A stretch of 64,000 nt of DNA from Pseudomonas sp. CAN1 (GCF_030462585.1 NZ_JASMRU010000002.1:62001-126000); one strand, 5' to 3'; shown: positions 1-15,413, numbered from the stretch's first letter. Program-made: numbers and translations. The notes: generated by a model not told the origin, from the letters alone.

Positions 1-80
1 ACGTGGTCGAAATCGTTCCTGATGGTGAGGGTGGCTGGCTCGAGCGTCCGCGCAGCCTGACTCTCAAGGAACGCTCCTAA
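1..80 (+). CDS. pilP: Type IV pilus assembly lipoprotein PilP (C-terminal end only)
   Basis: Only the last 25 codons are present, read in the frame beginning at base 3 and ending at the TAA at 78-80. The tail reads VVEIVPDGEGGWLERPRS followed by LTLKERS, which I recognise as the end of Pseudomonas PilP. PilP is the inner-membrane lipoprotein that links the PilMNO alignment complex to the PilQ secretin. It sits 8 bases before pilQ, as expected for the pilMNOPQ operon. The identification rests on a short tail plus context. Confidence 0.85.
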   Translation, partial: VVEIVPDGEGGWLERPRSLTLKERS

Positions 81-88
81 GGGCGGGG

Positions 89-2281
89 ATGAACATGCAT
101 AACAAACAGCAGTCTGCACGACGGATTCAGACGATGAACAGAACACTTTCCCGCCTGAGCATTTCCCTGCTCGCGGCAGTCTTTGCCCCGGCCTTGCTGG
201 CGGCCAATCTCCAGAGTGTCGATGTGGCGGCACTTCCGGGGGATCGCGTCGAGCTGAAGCTGGGCTTCGACGAGCCGGTGGCCGCTCCGCGCGGCTATAC
301 CATCGAGCAGCCGGCGCGTATCGCGCTGGATCTGCCCGGGGTGCAGAACAAGCTTGGCAGCAAGAACCGTGAACTGGGCGTCGGTAATGCGCGCAGCCTG
401 ACGGTGGTCGAGGCCAAGGACCGCACCCGCCTGATCGTCAATCTGACGAGCCTGGTGCCTTACAGCACGCGCTCTGACGGCAACAATCTGTATGTCGTGG
501 TAGGTGGGGCGGCTGCAACTGCTTCCTCCTACGCCTCTGCGGCGCCGTCCTCGGCTTCGGCGGCTCGCCCGGCTGCACCCAAGCCTTACATCCCGGCTGG
601 CAAGGCCATTCGCAACGTCGATTTCCAGCGTGGCGAGCAAGGCGAAGGCAACGTCGTGATTGATCTGTCCGACCCGACCGTCGCTCCGGATATCCAGGAG
701 CAGGGCGGCAAGATCCGTCTCGACTTCCCGCGTACCCAACTGCCGGACAACCTGCGCGTGCGCCTGGACGTCAAGGACTTCGCCACGCCGGTGCAATTCG
801 TCAACGCTTCGGCCACTGGCGACAAGGCCAGCATCGTCATCGAGCCGACCGGCCTCTACGATTATCTGGTCTACCAGACCGATAACCGCATGACCGTCAG
901 TATCAAGCCGCTGACCCAGGACGATGCCGAGAAGCGCAAGAAGGACAATTTCGCCTACACCGGCGAGAAGCTGTCGCTGAACTTCCAGGACATCGATGTG
1001 CGCTCGGTGCTGCAGCTGATTGCTGACTTCACCGACCTGAACCTGGTGGCTTCGGATACCGTGCAGGGCAATATCACCCTGCGTCTGCAGAACGTGCCGT
1101 GGGATCAGGCGCTGGATCTGGTGCTCAAGACCAAGGGCCTGGACAAGCGCAAGGTCGGTAACGTGCTGCTGGTCGCACCGGCTGACGAGATCGCCGCGCG
1201 TGAGCGTCAGGAGCTGGAAGCACAAAAGCAGATTGCCGAGCTGGCACCGCTGCGTCGTGAGCTGATCCAGGTGAACTACGCCAAGGCCTCGGATATCGCC
1301 AAACTCTTCAACTCCGTCACCGGTGCTGCCGGTGCTGCCGGTGCCCCGGCTGGGGCGGTTGGGGCTGATACCCGCGGTTCAATCACGGTCGATGACCGCA
1401 CCAACAGCATCATTGCCTACCAGACCCAGGAACGTCTCGACGAGCTGCGCCGCATCGTTTCTCAGCTGGATATTCCTGTTCGCCAGGTGATGATCGAGGC
1501 GCGTATCGTTGAAGCCTCGGTTGACTACAGCAAGAGTCTCGGTGTGCGTTGGGGTGGTGCCTTCACCTTCGGTAACTGGGCCAGCTGGGGTAAGGACGGG
1601 AATATTGGCACCGGTGGTTCCAACGGGACCAGCTGTGGTCCGTTTGGTGGCGGTGGATGTACGCTGCCGACTACCAGTAGCTCGCCAACCCCGTCGGTCG
1701 ATCTGGGCGCAACCAATGCTACCTCCGGCATCGGCATCGGCTTCGTCTCCAACAACGCCATCCTCGACCTGCAGCTCTCCGCCATGGAGAAAGGCGGTAA
1801 CGGCGAAGTGGTCTCCCAGCCGAAGGTAGTTACCTCCGACAAGGAAACCGCGAAGATCCTCAAGGGCTCGGAGATTCCTTACCAGGAAGCCAGCTCCAGC
1901 GGCGCGACCTCGGTGTCCTTCAAGGAAGCTGCGCTGTCCCTGGAAGTGACCCCGCAGATCACTCCGGATAACCGCATCATCATGGAAGTGAAGGTCAACA
2001 AGGACGAGCCGGACTACGCCAACGCCCTGAACGGCGTACCGCCGATCAAGAAGAACGAGGTGAACGCCAAGGTGCTGGTCAACGATGGCGAGACCATCGT
2101 GATCGGTGGCGTGTTCTCCAACACCCAGACCAAGGCGACCGACAAGGTTCCCTTCCTGGGTGACGTTCCGGTCCTGGGCCGACTGTTCCGTCGTGATTCG
2201 GTAACCGACAGCAAGAACGAACTGCTGGTTTTCCTTACCCCGCGGATCATGAATAATCAGGCCATTGCAATCGGCCGTTGA
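89..2281 (+). CDS. pilQ: Type IV pilus outer-membrane secretin PilQ
   Basis: This is the outer-membrane secretin through which the type IV pilus exits. The protein has an N-terminal signal peptide (hydrophobic [14 protein letters not shown]), two AMIN-type peptidoglycan-binding regions (roughly residues 40-280), secretin N-domains (about 310-480) and the conserved C-terminal secretin barrel, ending in [21 protein letters not shown]-type sequence. At 730 aa it is slightly longer than the roughly 714 aa of P. aeruginosa PilQ. The ATG at 89 has a G-rich ribosome site just upstream. An internal ATG at 134 (MNRTLSRLS) matches the usual annotated start better and gives 715 aa. An Ala/Gly-rich run (about 1319-1370) replaces a variable loop. 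aroK follows after 8 bases. Confidence 0.97.
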   Translation: MNMHNKQQSARRIQTMNRTLSRLSISLLAAVFAPALLAANLQSVDVAALPGDRVELKLGFDEPVAAPRGYTIEQPARIALDLPGVQNKLGSKNRELGVGNARSLTVVEAKDRTRLIVNLTSLVPYSTRSDGNNLYVVVGGAAATASSYASAAPSSASAARPAAPKPYIPAGKAIRNVDFQRGEQGEGNVVIDLSDPTVAPDIQEQGGKIRLDFPRTQLPDNLRVRLDVKDFATPVQFVNASATGDKASIVIEPTGLYDYLVYQTDNRMTVSIKPLTQDDAEKRKKDNFAYTGEKLSLNFQDIDVRSVLQLIADFTDLNLVASDTVQGNITLRLQNVPWDQALDLVLKTKGLDKRKVGNVLLVAPADEIAARERQELEAQKQIAELAPLRRELIQVNYAKASDIAKLFNSVTGAAGAAGAPAGAVGADTRGSITVDDRTNSIIAYQTQERLDELRRIVSQLDIPVRQVMIEARIVEASVDYSKSLGVRWGGAFTFGNWASWGKDGNIGTGGSNGTSCGPFGGGGCTLPTTSSSPTPSVDLGATNATSGIGIGFVSNNAILDLQLSAMEKGGNGEVVSQPKVVTSDKETAKILKGSEIPYQEASSSGATSVSFKEAALSLEVTPQITPDNRIIMEVKVNKDEPDYANALNGVPPIKKNEVNAKVLVNDGETIVIGGVFSNTQTKATDKVPFLGDVPVLGRLFRRDSVTDSKNELLVFLTPRIMNNQAIAIGR

Positions 2282-2289
2282 TCAATGTC

Positions 2290-2808
2290 GTGTCCAATTT
2301 GATTCTGGTAGGCCCGATGGGAGCTGGTAAAAGCACCATCGGGCGTCTTCTCGCCAAAGAGCTTCACCTCGTTTTCAAGGATTCGGATAAGGAAATCGAG
2401 CAGCGCTGCGGAGCCAACATCCCCTGGATATTCGATGTCGAGGGTGAAGCTGGCTTCCGTGAACGTGAGCAGTCGATGCTAGCCGAGCTGTGCGCCGAAG
2501 GCGGCATGGTCATCGCCACCGGCGGTGGCGCGGTCATGCGTGACGCCAATCGGCTGATCCTCAAGGGCGGTGGCAAAGTCATCTACCTGCATGCCTCGGT
2601 GGAGCAGCAGATTTCCCGCACGGCACGCGACAAGAATCGTCCGTTGCTGCAGAGGCCGAATCCGGACCAGATACTTCGCGATCTCATGCAGATGCGCGAT
2701 CCGCTTTATCGCGAGATCGCCGACGTGATCATCGAAACCGACGAGCGGCCGCCGCGCCTGGTGGTTCTGGAGATTCTGGAGCGCCTGCACAAGCTGGAGC
2801 GCCATTAA
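2290..2808 (+). CDS. aroK: Shikimate kinase I
   Basis: AroK phosphorylates shikimate to shikimate 3-phosphate with ATP, the fifth step of chorismate synthesis, in the cytoplasm. The 172-aa protein has the P-loop GPMGAGKST near the N-terminus, the shikimate-binding DSDKEIE motif and the GGGAV motif. A GTG start at 2290 gives [13 protein letters not shown], equal in length to P. aeruginosa AroK. A TTG four codons upstream, overlapping the pilQ stop, is the less likely alternative. It is coupled to pilQ upstream and aroB downstream in the conserved pilQ-aroK-aroB-damX operon. Confidence 0.96.
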   Translation: MSNLILVGPMGAGKSTIGRLLAKELHLVFKDSDKEIEQRCGANIPWIFDVEGEAGFREREQSMLAELCAEGGMVIATGGGAVMRDANRLILKGGGKVIYLHASVEQQISRTARDKNRPLLQRPNPDQILRDLMQMRDPLYREIADVIIETDERPPRLVVLEILERLHKLERH

Positions 2809-2858
2809 CGGCGCTGCAATCTGCGGTATCCTAGTCCCCTTTCTTGCCTGGGGGTTTC

Positions 2859-3965
2859 ATGCGCACACTCAACGTCGATCTGGCCGATCGCAGCTACCCG
2901 ATCTACATCGGTGAAGGGCTGCTGGACGATCCGCGCTACTTCGAGCCGCACATCCGTGGCCGTCAGGTAGCCATCGTCACCAACGAAACGATCGCGCCGC
3001 TGTACCTGGATCGACTGCAGAAGACCCTGGCCGGCTACAAGGTCACCACGGTCGTGCTCCCCGATGGCGAAGCCTACAAGCAGTGGGAAACCCTGCAGCT
3101 GATCTTCGATGGCCTGCTGACTGCGCGCCACGACCGCAAGACCACCCTGATCGCCCTCGGCGGCGGCGTCATCGGTGACATGACCGGTTTTGCCGCGGCC
3201 TGCTACCAGCGCGGTGTCGACTTCATCCAGGTGCCGACGACCCTGTTGTCTCAGGTGGACTCCTCGGTCGGTGGCAAGACCGGCATCAACCATCCGCTGG
3301 GCAAGAACATGGTTGGGGCCTTCTACCAGCCCCAGGCCGTGGTCATCGATACCGCGACCCTGAAGACCCTGCCGTCGCGCGAGCTGTCCGCCGGCCTGGC
3401 CGAGGTGATCAAGTACGGTTTCATCTGCGACGAGCCTTTCCTGACCTGGCTGGAAGCGCACATGGCTGACCTGCTGGCGCTGGAAACCACTGCGCTGACC
3501 GAAGCGATCGAGCGCTCCTGCGCCGCCAAGGCCCGCGTGGTCGGTGCCGACGAGAAGGAAACCGGCGTCCGCGCCACCCTCAACCTCGGCCACACCTTCG
3601 GCCACGCCATCGAAACCCACATGGGTTACGGCGTCTGGCTGCACGGCGAAGCAGTGGGTGCGGGAACCGTGATGGCACTTGAGATGTCGCATCGGCTGGG
3701 ATGGCTGACAAAGGCCGAACTCGACCGCAGCATCCGCCTGCTCGCCGCGGCGAAGCTGCCGGTGGTGCCGCCGCAGGAAATGAACGCCGAGCATTTTCTC
3801 GAGCACATGGCTGTCGACAAGAAAGTGCTCGATGGCCGTTTGCGTCTGGTATTGCTCCAAGGGCTGGGGGGCGCGGTCGTCACCGCCGAATTCCCCCGTG
3901 AGATTCTGGAAGAAACACTGCGCGCTGACTACCAGGCACTGGTCGGTCAGGCAGGAGAACACTGA
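2859..3965 (+). CDS. aroB: 3-dehydroquinate synthase
   Basis: AroB converts DAHP to 3-dehydroquinate, the second shikimate-pathway step, using NAD and a divalent metal. The 368-aa protein shows the NAD-binding [13 protein letters not shown] segment, the [10 protein letters not shown] motif, and the metal-ligand region around [11 protein letters not shown]. The ATG at 2859 has a G-rich ribosome site a few bases upstream and gives [18 protein letters not shown], the usual Pseudomonas N-terminus. An in-frame start 15 bases upstream would only add five residues. The damX-like gene begins 6 bases after its stop. Confidence 0.97.
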   Translation: MRTLNVDLADRSYPIYIGEGLLDDPRYFEPHIRGRQVAIVTNETIAPLYLDRLQKTLAGYKVTTVVLPDGEAYKQWETLQLIFDGLLTARHDRKTTLIALGGGVIGDMTGFAAACYQRGVDFIQVPTTLLSQVDSSVGGKTGINHPLGKNMVGAFYQPQAVVIDTATLKTLPSRELSAGLAEVIKYGFICDEPFLTWLEAHMADLLALETTALTEAIERSCAAKARVVGADEKETGVRATLNLGHTFGHAIETHMGYGVWLHGEAVGAGTVMALEMSHRLGWLTKAELDRSIRLLAAAKLPVVPPQEMNAEHFLEHMAVDKKVLDGRLRLVLLQGLGGAVVTAEFPREILEETLRADYQALVGQAGEH

Positions 3966-3971
3966 GGTCCC

Positions 3972-5651
3972 ATGTCCAGCTTGCATGCCGATGAGGCCTT
4001 CCTGGCCCACTACCAGTTCAGCCACGATCCGTTCGCACCGCGGGTTCCGGGCTTCAAGTTCTTCCCGGCGCAGCGCAAGCCCGTGCTGGGCCAACTGCAC
4101 CACCTGGCGCGCTACAGCCAGCTGCTGCTGGCCGTCACCGGCCCGCTGGGCAGCGGCAAGACCCTGCTGCGCCAGGCGCTGGTCGCCAGCACCAACAAGG
4201 ACGCCGTCTCCAGCGTGGTGATTTCCGGTCGCTCGGTGACCGACGAAGCCACCCTGCTGCGCCAGCTCGCTCAGGGCCTGGGCATCACCCAGACCAGTAT
4301 CGAGGCGATTCTTGCCAAGGTCGCCCAGCTGGCGATCACCGGCCAGGACGTCTACCTGCTGGTGGACGATGCCGAGCAACTGCGCGACGACGCCCTCGAA
4401 GTCCTCCTGTTGCTGGCCGCCGGCAATTCCGAAGCGCGCCTGCACGTCTTCCTGTTCGGCGAGCCGGAGTTGCTGTCGCGCCTGGAGGTGCTCTCCGAAG
4501 GCGAAGAACGCTTCCACGCCATCGAGCTGCAGCCTTACAGCGAGGAAGAAACCCGCGAGTACCTGGCACAGCGTCTCGAGGGCGCGGGGCAGGGCATCGA
4601 GCTGATCTCCGCCGACCTGCTGGCCGATATCCACGAACAATCCGGTGGTTGGCCGGGCACCATCAACCAGACCGCCCGCGACGCGATGATCGAAGCCATG
4701 CTGGCCGACCGTAGCGGCGAGCGCAAAGCGGCCGGCGCCGGCTTCAAGCTGCCGAAGAAGCACCTGGCAATCCTTGGTGTGGTGGCCATCGGCGTCATCG
4801 CCGCGTGGTTCATGCAGGGCAAGACCAGCAAGCCGGAAACCGCGAGCAACACCGCCGCGCAGAGCTCCTCGCAGCTGCCGCTGGGCGGTGCCGCCCCGCA
4901 GCCCGGCGCACAGCCGCAACCGGACGCCCAGGGTAGTGGCCCGGCGGTACAGTTCGCCGGCTCCAACCAGCCGCTGCCGTTGCCGCTGGTGGGTGAAAGC
5001 CAGCCGGTGATCCGTGAGCCGATGGCCCAGGCCGGCGGCCAGGAAGATGCCGATGACGGCGGCATGCCGTCCGCGGCCATTCCGCCGACCGTGACCACCT
5101 CCGCTCCGCCGGTGACTCCGCTGGCCAACAACGGTCCCAAGCCGCTGAACCCGGTGCCTGCGGCTCCAGTCCAGCAGCAGGCCGCTGTTCAGCCGACTCC
5201 CGCTCCTCGTCCGGAGCCGGTCAAGCCGGCCGCCACCGCACCGGCCAAGCCTGTCCAGGCCGCCAAGCCGGCAGCGACCAAGCCTGCTACCACTGTTGCC
5301 AGCGCCAAGCCGGCAACCGCTGCCAGCAAGCCTGCGGCCGCGGCCGGTGGCAGTGCTGGCGGCAGCAGCTGGTACCAGTCCCAGGCTGGCTCGCGCTACT
5401 CGGTGCAGGTGCTGGGTACCGGCTCCGAAGCCAGCGCCAAGGCCTTCATCAGCCAGCAGGGCGGTGGCGACTACCGCTACTTCCGCAAGAACCTGCAGGG
5501 CAAGCCGTTCTACGTCGTGACCTACGGCAACTTCGCTGATCGCACTGCCGCACAGGCGGCGATCAAGAAGCTGCCGGCGAAGATCCAGGCTTCCAAGCCC
5601 TGGGCGCGTCCGTTCTCCAGCATCCAGCAGGACATCGCCGGAGCCCGCTGA
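3972..5651 (+). CDS. damX: DamX-like AAA ATPase with C-terminal SPOR domain
   Basis: This 559-aa protein resembles P. aeruginosa PA5037, which lies at the same place. An N-terminal AAA/ExeA-like ATPase region carries the Walker A motif GPLGSGKT (about residues 57-64) and a Walker B-like LLVDDAEQL. A single membrane helix (AILGVVAIGVIAAWF, about residue 260) is followed by a long Pro/Ala/Lys-rich linker. The C-terminal SPOR domain (about 475-550, starting near YSVQVLGTGSE) binds denuded septal peptidoglycan. E. coli DamX is a cell-division SPOR protein encoded in the same aroK-aroB-damX order. The ATPase half is larger than in enterobacterial DamX, so the symbol is by synteny and domain. An intrinsic terminator follows at once. 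Confidence 0.85.
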   Translation: MSSLHADEAFLAHYQFSHDPFAPRVPGFKFFPAQRKPVLGQLHHLARYSQLLLAVTGPLGSGKTLLRQALVASTNKDAVSSVVISGRSVTDEATLLRQLAQGLGITQTSIEAILAKVAQLAITGQDVYLLVDDAEQLRDDALEVLLLLAAGNSEARLHVFLFGEPELLSRLEVLSEGEERFHAIELQPYSEEETREYLAQRLEGAGQGIELISADLLADIHEQSGGWPGTINQTARDAMIEAMLADRSGERKAAGAGFKLPKKHLAILGVVAIGVIAAWFMQGKTSKPETASNTAAQSSSQLPLGGAAPQPGAQPQPDAQGSGPAVQFAGSNQPLPLPLVGESQPVIREPMAQAGGQEDADDGGMPSAAIPPTVTTSAPPVTPLANNGPKPLNPVPAAPVQQQAAVQPTPAPRPEPVKPAATAPAKPVQAAKPAATKPATTVASAKPATAASKPAAAAGGSAGGSSWYQSQAGSRYSVQVLGTGSEASAKAFISQQGGGDYRYFRKNLQGKPFYVVTYGNFADRTAAQAAIKKLPAKIQASKPWARPFSSIQQDIAGAR

Positions 5652-5674
5652 CAGCCCGTCATGTCGCAAAAATG

Positions 5675-5711
5675 AAAAAGCCGGAGCCCCGCAAGGAGCT
5701 CCGGCTTTTTT
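5675..5711 (+). terminator. Intrinsic terminator after the pilus/aro/damX operon
   Basis: A GC-rich stem (GCCGGAGC paired with GCTCCGGC across a short loop) is flanked by an A-run on the left and a run of T on the right. It lies 24 bases after the damX-like stop codon and probably ends the pil-aro-damX transcript. Confidence 0.9.
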
Positions 5712-5771
5712 CTTTTGCACTGAACTTTCAAAAATGCGACATTCGGTGTCGGCAGTGCGTCAAAAAAAACA

Positions 5772-5799
5772 GTGACGGCGCAATCTGCGTGTGTACAAT
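5772..5799 (+). promoter_or_regulatory. Candidate sigma-70 promoter of gltBD
   Basis: A -10 like element TACAAT (5794-5799) follows a -35 like GTGACG (5772-5777) with a 16-base spacer. A start near 5806 would give gltB an untranslated leader of about 295 bases. The call is by pattern only. The long distance to gltB fits the structured leader described separately. Confidence 0.45.
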
Positions 5800-5861
5800 G
5801 ACCTCCCTTTGCCTATCGGAAACTTGCCGCTTGAGCGAGTAGACAGGCGAAGTGCTTGAAG

Positions 5862-6065
5862 AGGGTCTGCTGACGTTTCGTCATGGCCAGTACCGGAACC
5901 GCCGCTGCGTTGGGTAAGACGCGGCACATCGGGCGCTCCGGTCATTCCAGGTGAACCAGGGGCAATAGCGGCGCTGCACGGTAGATGCGGCCCGAGCCTT
6001 TGGGTTGCGCGGGAATCGAGCCAGCAACGGCGAAACAGGGCGATGGCGAAACGTCAGCAGACCCT
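5862..6065 (+). ncRNA. Candidate structured 5' leader of gltB, closed by a perfect 19-bp inverted repeat
   Basis: The left arm AGGGTCTGCTGACGTTTCG (5862-5880) is exactly complementary to the right arm at 6047-6065. The stem extends about four more pairs if one G-U pair is allowed. The arms enclose about 166 bases with smaller stems (for example GCCG near 5898 with CGGC near 5924). The right arm ends about 35 bases before the gltB ATG. No coding region was recognised here, so the stretch 5712-6100 holds a promoter-like site and this leader only. A cis-regulatory RNA is my inference; an old miniature inverted-repeat element is an alternative. Confidence 0.45.
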
Positions 6066-6100
6066 GGAATTTATAAAAGTTTTGCCGGTGAGAGTTCCCT

Positions 6101-10546
<4,446 letters not shown>

Positions 10547-10566
10547 GCGCCTGAAGTTGTTGATGA

Positions 10567-12009
<1,443 letters not shown>

Positions 12010-12018
12010 GCCGGACCT

Positions 12019-12086
12019 GTAGGAGCGAGCTTGCTCGCGAATCTGGCCCCGCAGCGGGGTTTGTTCGCGAGCAAGCTCGCTCCTAC
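12019..12086. repeat. Inverted pair of Pseudomonas REP palindromes
   Basis: A 23-base unit starting GTAGGAGCGAGCTTGCTCGC lies at 12019-12041. Its exact reverse complement is at 12064-12086, separated by a small CCCCGCAGCGGGG hairpin. The same unit recurs at 17158, 17204, 43495, 57868 and 57911 in this window. These are typical extragenic palindromes of Pseudomonas. Confidence 0.9.
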
Positions 12087-12125
12087 GAAGAGCACAGCCA
12101 GTGCGGCAGAATGCCGCGATGGACG

Positions 12126-12157
12126 AAAGGCACGGCACCCGCCGTGCCTTTTCTTTT
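12126..12157 (+). terminator. Intrinsic terminator after gltBD
   Basis: The stem AGGCACGG/CCGTGCCT with a four-base loop is followed by TTTTCTTTT. It lies 43 bases before the hemE start and probably ends the gltBD transcript. Confidence 0.75.
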
Positions 12158-12199
12158 GGGCTTTGCGAAAATACCCGCACTTTTTTGCCGGATGCCGTT

Positions 12200-13264
12200 A
12201 TGACTGCCTTGAAGAACGATCGCTTCCTCCGCGCCCTGCTCAAGCAGCCCGTCGATGTCACCCCTGTCTGGATGATGCGCCAGGCCGGCCGCTACCTGCC
12301 GGAGTATCGCGCCACCCGCGCCAAGGCCGGTGACTTCATGAGCCTGTGCATGAACCCGCAGATGGCCTGCGAAGTGACCCTGCAGCCGCTGGACCGCTAC
12401 CCGCAACTGGACGCGGCGATCCTCTTCTCCGACATCCTCACCATCCCCGACGCCATGGGCCAGGGCCTGTACTTCGAGACCGGCGAAGGCCCGCGTTTCA
12501 AGAAGGTCGTCAGCAGCCTGGCCGACATTGAAGCCCTGCCGGTCCCTGATCCGGAGAAGGACCTGGGCTACGTGATGGACGCCGTGCGCACCATCCGCCG
12601 CGAGCTGAACGGCCGCGTGCCGCTGATTGGCTTCTCCGGCAGCCCCTGGACCCTGGCCACCTACATGGTTGAAGGCGGCTCCAGCCGCGACTTCCGCAAG
12701 TCCAAGGCGATGCTCTACGAGAACCCGCAGGCCATGCACGCGCTGCTGGACAAGCTGGCGCAGTCGGTCACCAGCTACCTCAACGGGCAGATTCTGGCGG
12801 GCGCGCAAGCGGTGCAGATCTTCGATTCCTGGGGCGGCAGCCTGTCGGCGGCGGCGTACCAGGAGTTCTCGCTGGCCTATATGCAGAAGATCGTCGATGG
12901 GCTGATCCGCGAACACGAAGGGCGCCGCGTGCCGGTGATCCTCTTCACCAAGGGTGGCGGCCTCTGGCTGGAATCCATGGCCAACACTGGCGCCGAAGCC
13001 CTGGGCCTGGACTGGACCTGCGACATCGGCAGCGCCCGTGCCCGCGTCGGTGACAAGGTGGCCCTGCAGGGCAACATGGACCCGGCGGTGCTCTATGCCA
13101 AGCCGGAAGCCATCCGCGCCGAAGTGGCGCGCATTCTCGGCGCCTTCGGCAACGGCAATGGCCACGTGTTCAACCTCGGCCACGGCGTTACTCCGGAAGT
13201 CGATCCGGCTCATGCTGGAGCGTTCTTCGAGGCGGTGCACGAGTTGTCGGCGCAGTATCACTGA
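12200..13264 (+). CDS. hemE: Uroporphyrinogen decarboxylase
   Basis: HemE removes four carboxyl groups from uroporphyrinogen III to give coproporphyrinogen III in haem synthesis. The 354-aa protein begins [20 protein letters not shown]. It has the family motif [12 protein letters not shown], the catalytic Asp region [16 protein letters not shown], and the conserved GNMDPAVLY and [12 protein letters not shown] near the C-terminus. I chose the ATG at 12200 because it gives the family length and N-terminus; upstream in-frame codons run through the gltD terminator. A strong terminator follows. Confidence 0.97.
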   Translation: MTALKNDRFLRALLKQPVDVTPVWMMRQAGRYLPEYRATRAKAGDFMSLCMNPQMACEVTLQPLDRYPQLDAAILFSDILTIPDAMGQGLYFETGEGPRFKKVVSSLADIEALPVPDPEKDLGYVMDAVRTIRRELNGRVPLIGFSGSPWTLATYMVEGGSSRDFRKSKAMLYENPQAMHALLDKLAQSVTSYLNGQILAGAQAVQIFDSWGGSLSAAAYQEFSLAYMQKIVDGLIREHEGRRVPVILFTKGGGLWLESMANTGAEALGLDWTCDIGSARARVGDKVALQGNMDPAVLYAKPEAIRAEVARILGAFGNGNGHVFNLGHGVTPEVDPAHAGAFFEAVHELSAQYH

Positions 13265-13280
13265 GTCTGATGCTGGATTG

Positions 13281-13309
13281 AAAAAGCCCCGCAGATGCGG
13301 GGCTTTTTT
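13281..13309 (+). terminator. Intrinsic terminator after hemE
   Basis: The stem AAGCCCCGC/GCGGGGCTT is flanked by A- and T-runs and starts 16 bases after the hemE stop. Confidence 0.92.
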
Positions 13310-13342
13310 GTGTCTCGTGCAGGCCTGCGAAGTGGGCTATCT

Positions 13343-13365
13343 GTAGGAGCGGAGCTTCTCCGCGA
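13343..13365 (+). repeat. REP-like palindrome, variant unit
   Basis: The unit GTAGGAGCGGAGCTTCTCCG plus CGA is a variant of the REP palindrome at 12019, with GGAG in place of GAGC in the stem. It is a single copy in the gene-free stretch 13310-13866. Confidence 0.7.
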
Positions 13366-13426
13366 TGCTTTTTGCGTTGGGTTCGGAGTTTCAGCGCCGC
13401 TTCGGCGTGCGCGCGGATTCCCTGTT

Positions 13427-13630
13427 TCGCCCCCTCGGGCGAGTCCCTTTTGGCAAACGCCCCAAAAGGAACCAAAAGGTCTTGCCCCGGACATCCGGTT
13501 TTTCGCTTAGGCGAAAAATACCCTCGTTGAAACGAAGTTTCAGGGGCACGCTGCGAAGGGCCGTCCCTGGCCCATCGCAGCTCTCGCGACATCCATGTCG
13601 CTCAACCCCTGAAACTCCGCTTCAACGAGG
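13427..13630. repeat. Dense multi-palindrome intergenic element
   Basis: No gene was recognised between 13310 and 13934. The stretch instead carries consecutive hairpins: TCGCCC/GGGCGA (13427-13442), CCTTTTGG/CCAAAAGG (13446-13469) and TTTTTCGC/GCGAAAAA (13499-13518). Next comes a large stem between 13522-13546 and 13606-13630, 25 bases with two mismatches. Inside that stem are two further hairpins, 13553-13578 (GCGAAGGGCC with GGCCCATCGC) and 13586-13601 (GCGACAT with ATGTCGC). The two mismatches of the large stem would be G-U pairs in a minus-strand RNA. Such sequences recur in Pseudomonas genomes as I recall, but only one copy is in this window. Confidence 0.65.
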
Positions 13631-13809
13631 CCTCCTGAACGGGGCGTTCGGAGTGCGCTGAGGTTTATCTGGAAGTCTTCAAGAGCCAGAGCCCGGGCAT
13701 TGGCTCTTCGTAGGATCGAGGGGGACACCTAGTTCTTGCTCGCGAACCGCTCGGCGCCGACCGTCTTCTGCAGAAGCAGGTCATGCCCCGTATGAATGCC
13801 GATATGGGC

Positions 13810-13836
13810 GTAGGAGCGGACTTTGTCCGCGATCGG
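13810..13836 (+). repeat. REP-like palindrome, variant unit
   Basis: A GTAGGAGCGGACTTTGTCCG unit extended by CGATCGG. The inverted form of this variant recurs at 57818-57843. Confidence 0.65.
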
Positions 13837-13866
13837 CCAGAACGGCACGACGCTCCACGACGCAAT

Positions 13867-13898
13867 AAAAAAGCCCCGCTCTGCAGCGGGGCTTCTTC
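13867..13898 (-). terminator. Intrinsic terminator of gabP
   Basis: On the minus strand the stem AGCCCCGCT/AGCGGGGCT is followed by a T-run. It lies about 40 bases after the gabP stop codon. Confidence 0.88.
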
Positions 13899-13934
13899 AT
13901 TCCCTCAAGGAGCCTCAGGCTCCCTCAGAGCGGA

Positions 13935-15326
13935 TCACGCAGCATCGCCCACCAGGCCGGCGGCGCGCTGGGATTTGCGGAGGTTGGACACCAGCAGGCC
14001 GGAGCAGACCACCACGACGGTCAGCAGGGTGGTGGCAACCACTTCCATGCGGTGATCCGGGCGGATCAGCATGGTCACCAGGGCGCCGACGATGAAGATG
14101 ATCACCGCCCAGGTCAGCCAGGGGAACAGCCACATCTTCAGCTTCAGCTCATGGCCCTGGGCGAGCAGTTTCTTGCGCATGCGCAGCTGCGACATGGCGA
14201 TCACCAGGTACACCAGCAGGGCGATGGCGCCAGAGCTGGCCAGCAGGAAGTTGAACACTTCGGCCGGGGCCAGGTAGTTGGCGAAGGTGCACAGGAAGGC
14301 CATGGCGGTGGACAGCAGCACGGCGTAGACCGGGGTGCGGCTGGCGCTGGTCACCTGGGCGATCTTCGGCGCGTCGCCGCGCTTGCTCAGCGAGTACATC
14401 ATGCGCGAGGCGGTGTAGAGCGCCGAGTTCAGGCAGCTGGTCACTGAGACCAGCACGATGATGTCGACGATCAGCTTGGCGTACGGGATGTGCAGGTGTT
14501 CCAGCACGGTCTGGTAGGAGCCCATGCTCACCAGGCGCGGGTCGTTCCACGGCACCAGGCAGACCACGATCAGGATCGACAGCAGGTAGAACAGTGCGAT
14601 ACGCCAGATCACCGAGTTGGTAGCACGGGTGATCTGCTGCTCCGGGTCCTTGGACTCGGTGGCGGCGATGGTGACGATTTCCGAGCCCATGAAGGAGAAC
14701 ATGGTGGTCAGCAGCGCGGCCAGCACGGCGCCCCAGCCCTTGGGCAGGAAGCCTTCGCTGGTCAGGTGGCCGATGCCGGAGACTTCGCTGTTGGGCGAGA
14801 AGCCGAAGATGGCCGCGCAACCCAGCACCAGGAAGGCGATGATCGAGACGACCTTGATCAGCGCCAGCCAGAACTCGAACTCACCGTAGTTCTTCACGCT
14901 GAACAGGTTGGTCACGGTCAGCGCGGAGGTGATCAGGAAGGCCAGGACCCAGATCGGCGCGCCGGGGAACCAGGCGTGGATGATGGCTGCGGCGGCGTTG
15001 GCTTCCAGCGGGATTACCAGGACCCAGAACCACCAGTACAGCCAGCCGATGGTGAAACCGGCCCAGTGGCCGATGGAGCGGTCGGCGTAGGTGGAGAAGG
15101 AGCCGCTGTCCGGCTGCGCGACGGCCATTTCGGCCAGCATGCGCATCACCAGGACCACCAGCAGGCCGGCGATCAGATAGGAAACCATGACGGCAGGGCC
15201 GGCTTCGGCGATGGCGTGGCCGGAGCCCACGAACAGGCCCGCGCCAATGGCACCGGCAATCGAAAGCATCGTGACGTGACGATTTTGCAGGCCCTGGGAC
15301 AGGCCGGAGGTTGGGGTGCTGCTCAT
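13935..15326 (-). CDS. gabP: GABA permease (amino acid-polyamine-organocation family)
   Basis: A 463-aa inner-membrane amino acid permease with about twelve membrane helices. It closely resembles E. coli GabP along its whole length, including RHVTMLSIAGAIGAGLFVGS at the start, GSFSTYADRSIGHWAGFTIG, and SCLNSALYTASRMMYSLSKR. GabP imports 4-aminobutyrate with protons for use as a nitrogen and carbon source. No gabT or gabD lies in the window. The start at 15326 is the family start. A near-consensus sigma-54 promoter and palindromes lie upstream, in line with nitrogen control. I do not recall this gene at this spot in P. aeruginosa, so it may be an addition in this lineage. Confidence 0.88.
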   Translation of the reverse strand: MSSTPTSGLSQGLQNRHVTMLSIAGAIGAGLFVGSGHAIAEAGPAVMVSYLIAGLLVVLVMRMLAEMAVAQPDSGSFSTYADRSIGHWAGFTIGWLYWWFWVLVIPLEANAAAAIIHAWFPGAPIWVLAFLITSALTVTNLFSVKNYGEFEFWLALIKVVSIIAFLVLGCAAIFGFSPNSEVSGIGHLTSEGFLPKGWGAVLAALLTTMFSFMGSEIVTIAATESKDPEQQITRATNSVIWRIALFYLLSILIVVCLVPWNDPRLVSMGSYQTVLEHLHIPYAKLIVDIIVLVSVTSCLNSALYTASRMMYSLSKRGDAPKIAQVTSASRTPVYAVLLSTAMAFLCTFANYLAPAEVFNFLLASSGAIALLVYLVIAMSQLRMRKKLLAQGHELKLKMWLFPWLTWAVIIFIVGALVTMLIRPDHRMEVVATTLLTVVVVCSGLLVSNLRKSQRAAGLVGDAA

Positions 15327-15413
15327 GCTTTACCTACAACTACGGAGGGAATTGCGTACTGCGGGAGTCGAGGTCCGTTTCAGGATTCCAACAAGTCGTT
15401 CGAGATCATGAAC

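Noticed and set aside
2278-2808. A longer shikimate kinase starting at the TTG at 2278
   Set aside because: The GTG at 2290 gives the known length and N-terminus; the TTG overlaps the pilQ stop and has no ribosome site.
2805-5720. A 971-codon open frame on the minus strand opposite aroB and damX
   Set aside because: It is antisense to two clear genes and its translation is low-complexity (Gly/Arg/His/Gln-rich); it is a GC-bias shadow.
13310-13866. Several short open frames in the palindrome-rich stretch
   Set aside because: Frames are open in many directions because the region is GC-rich and repetitive. Translations are Arg/Pro-rich and no ribosome site or domain is present.
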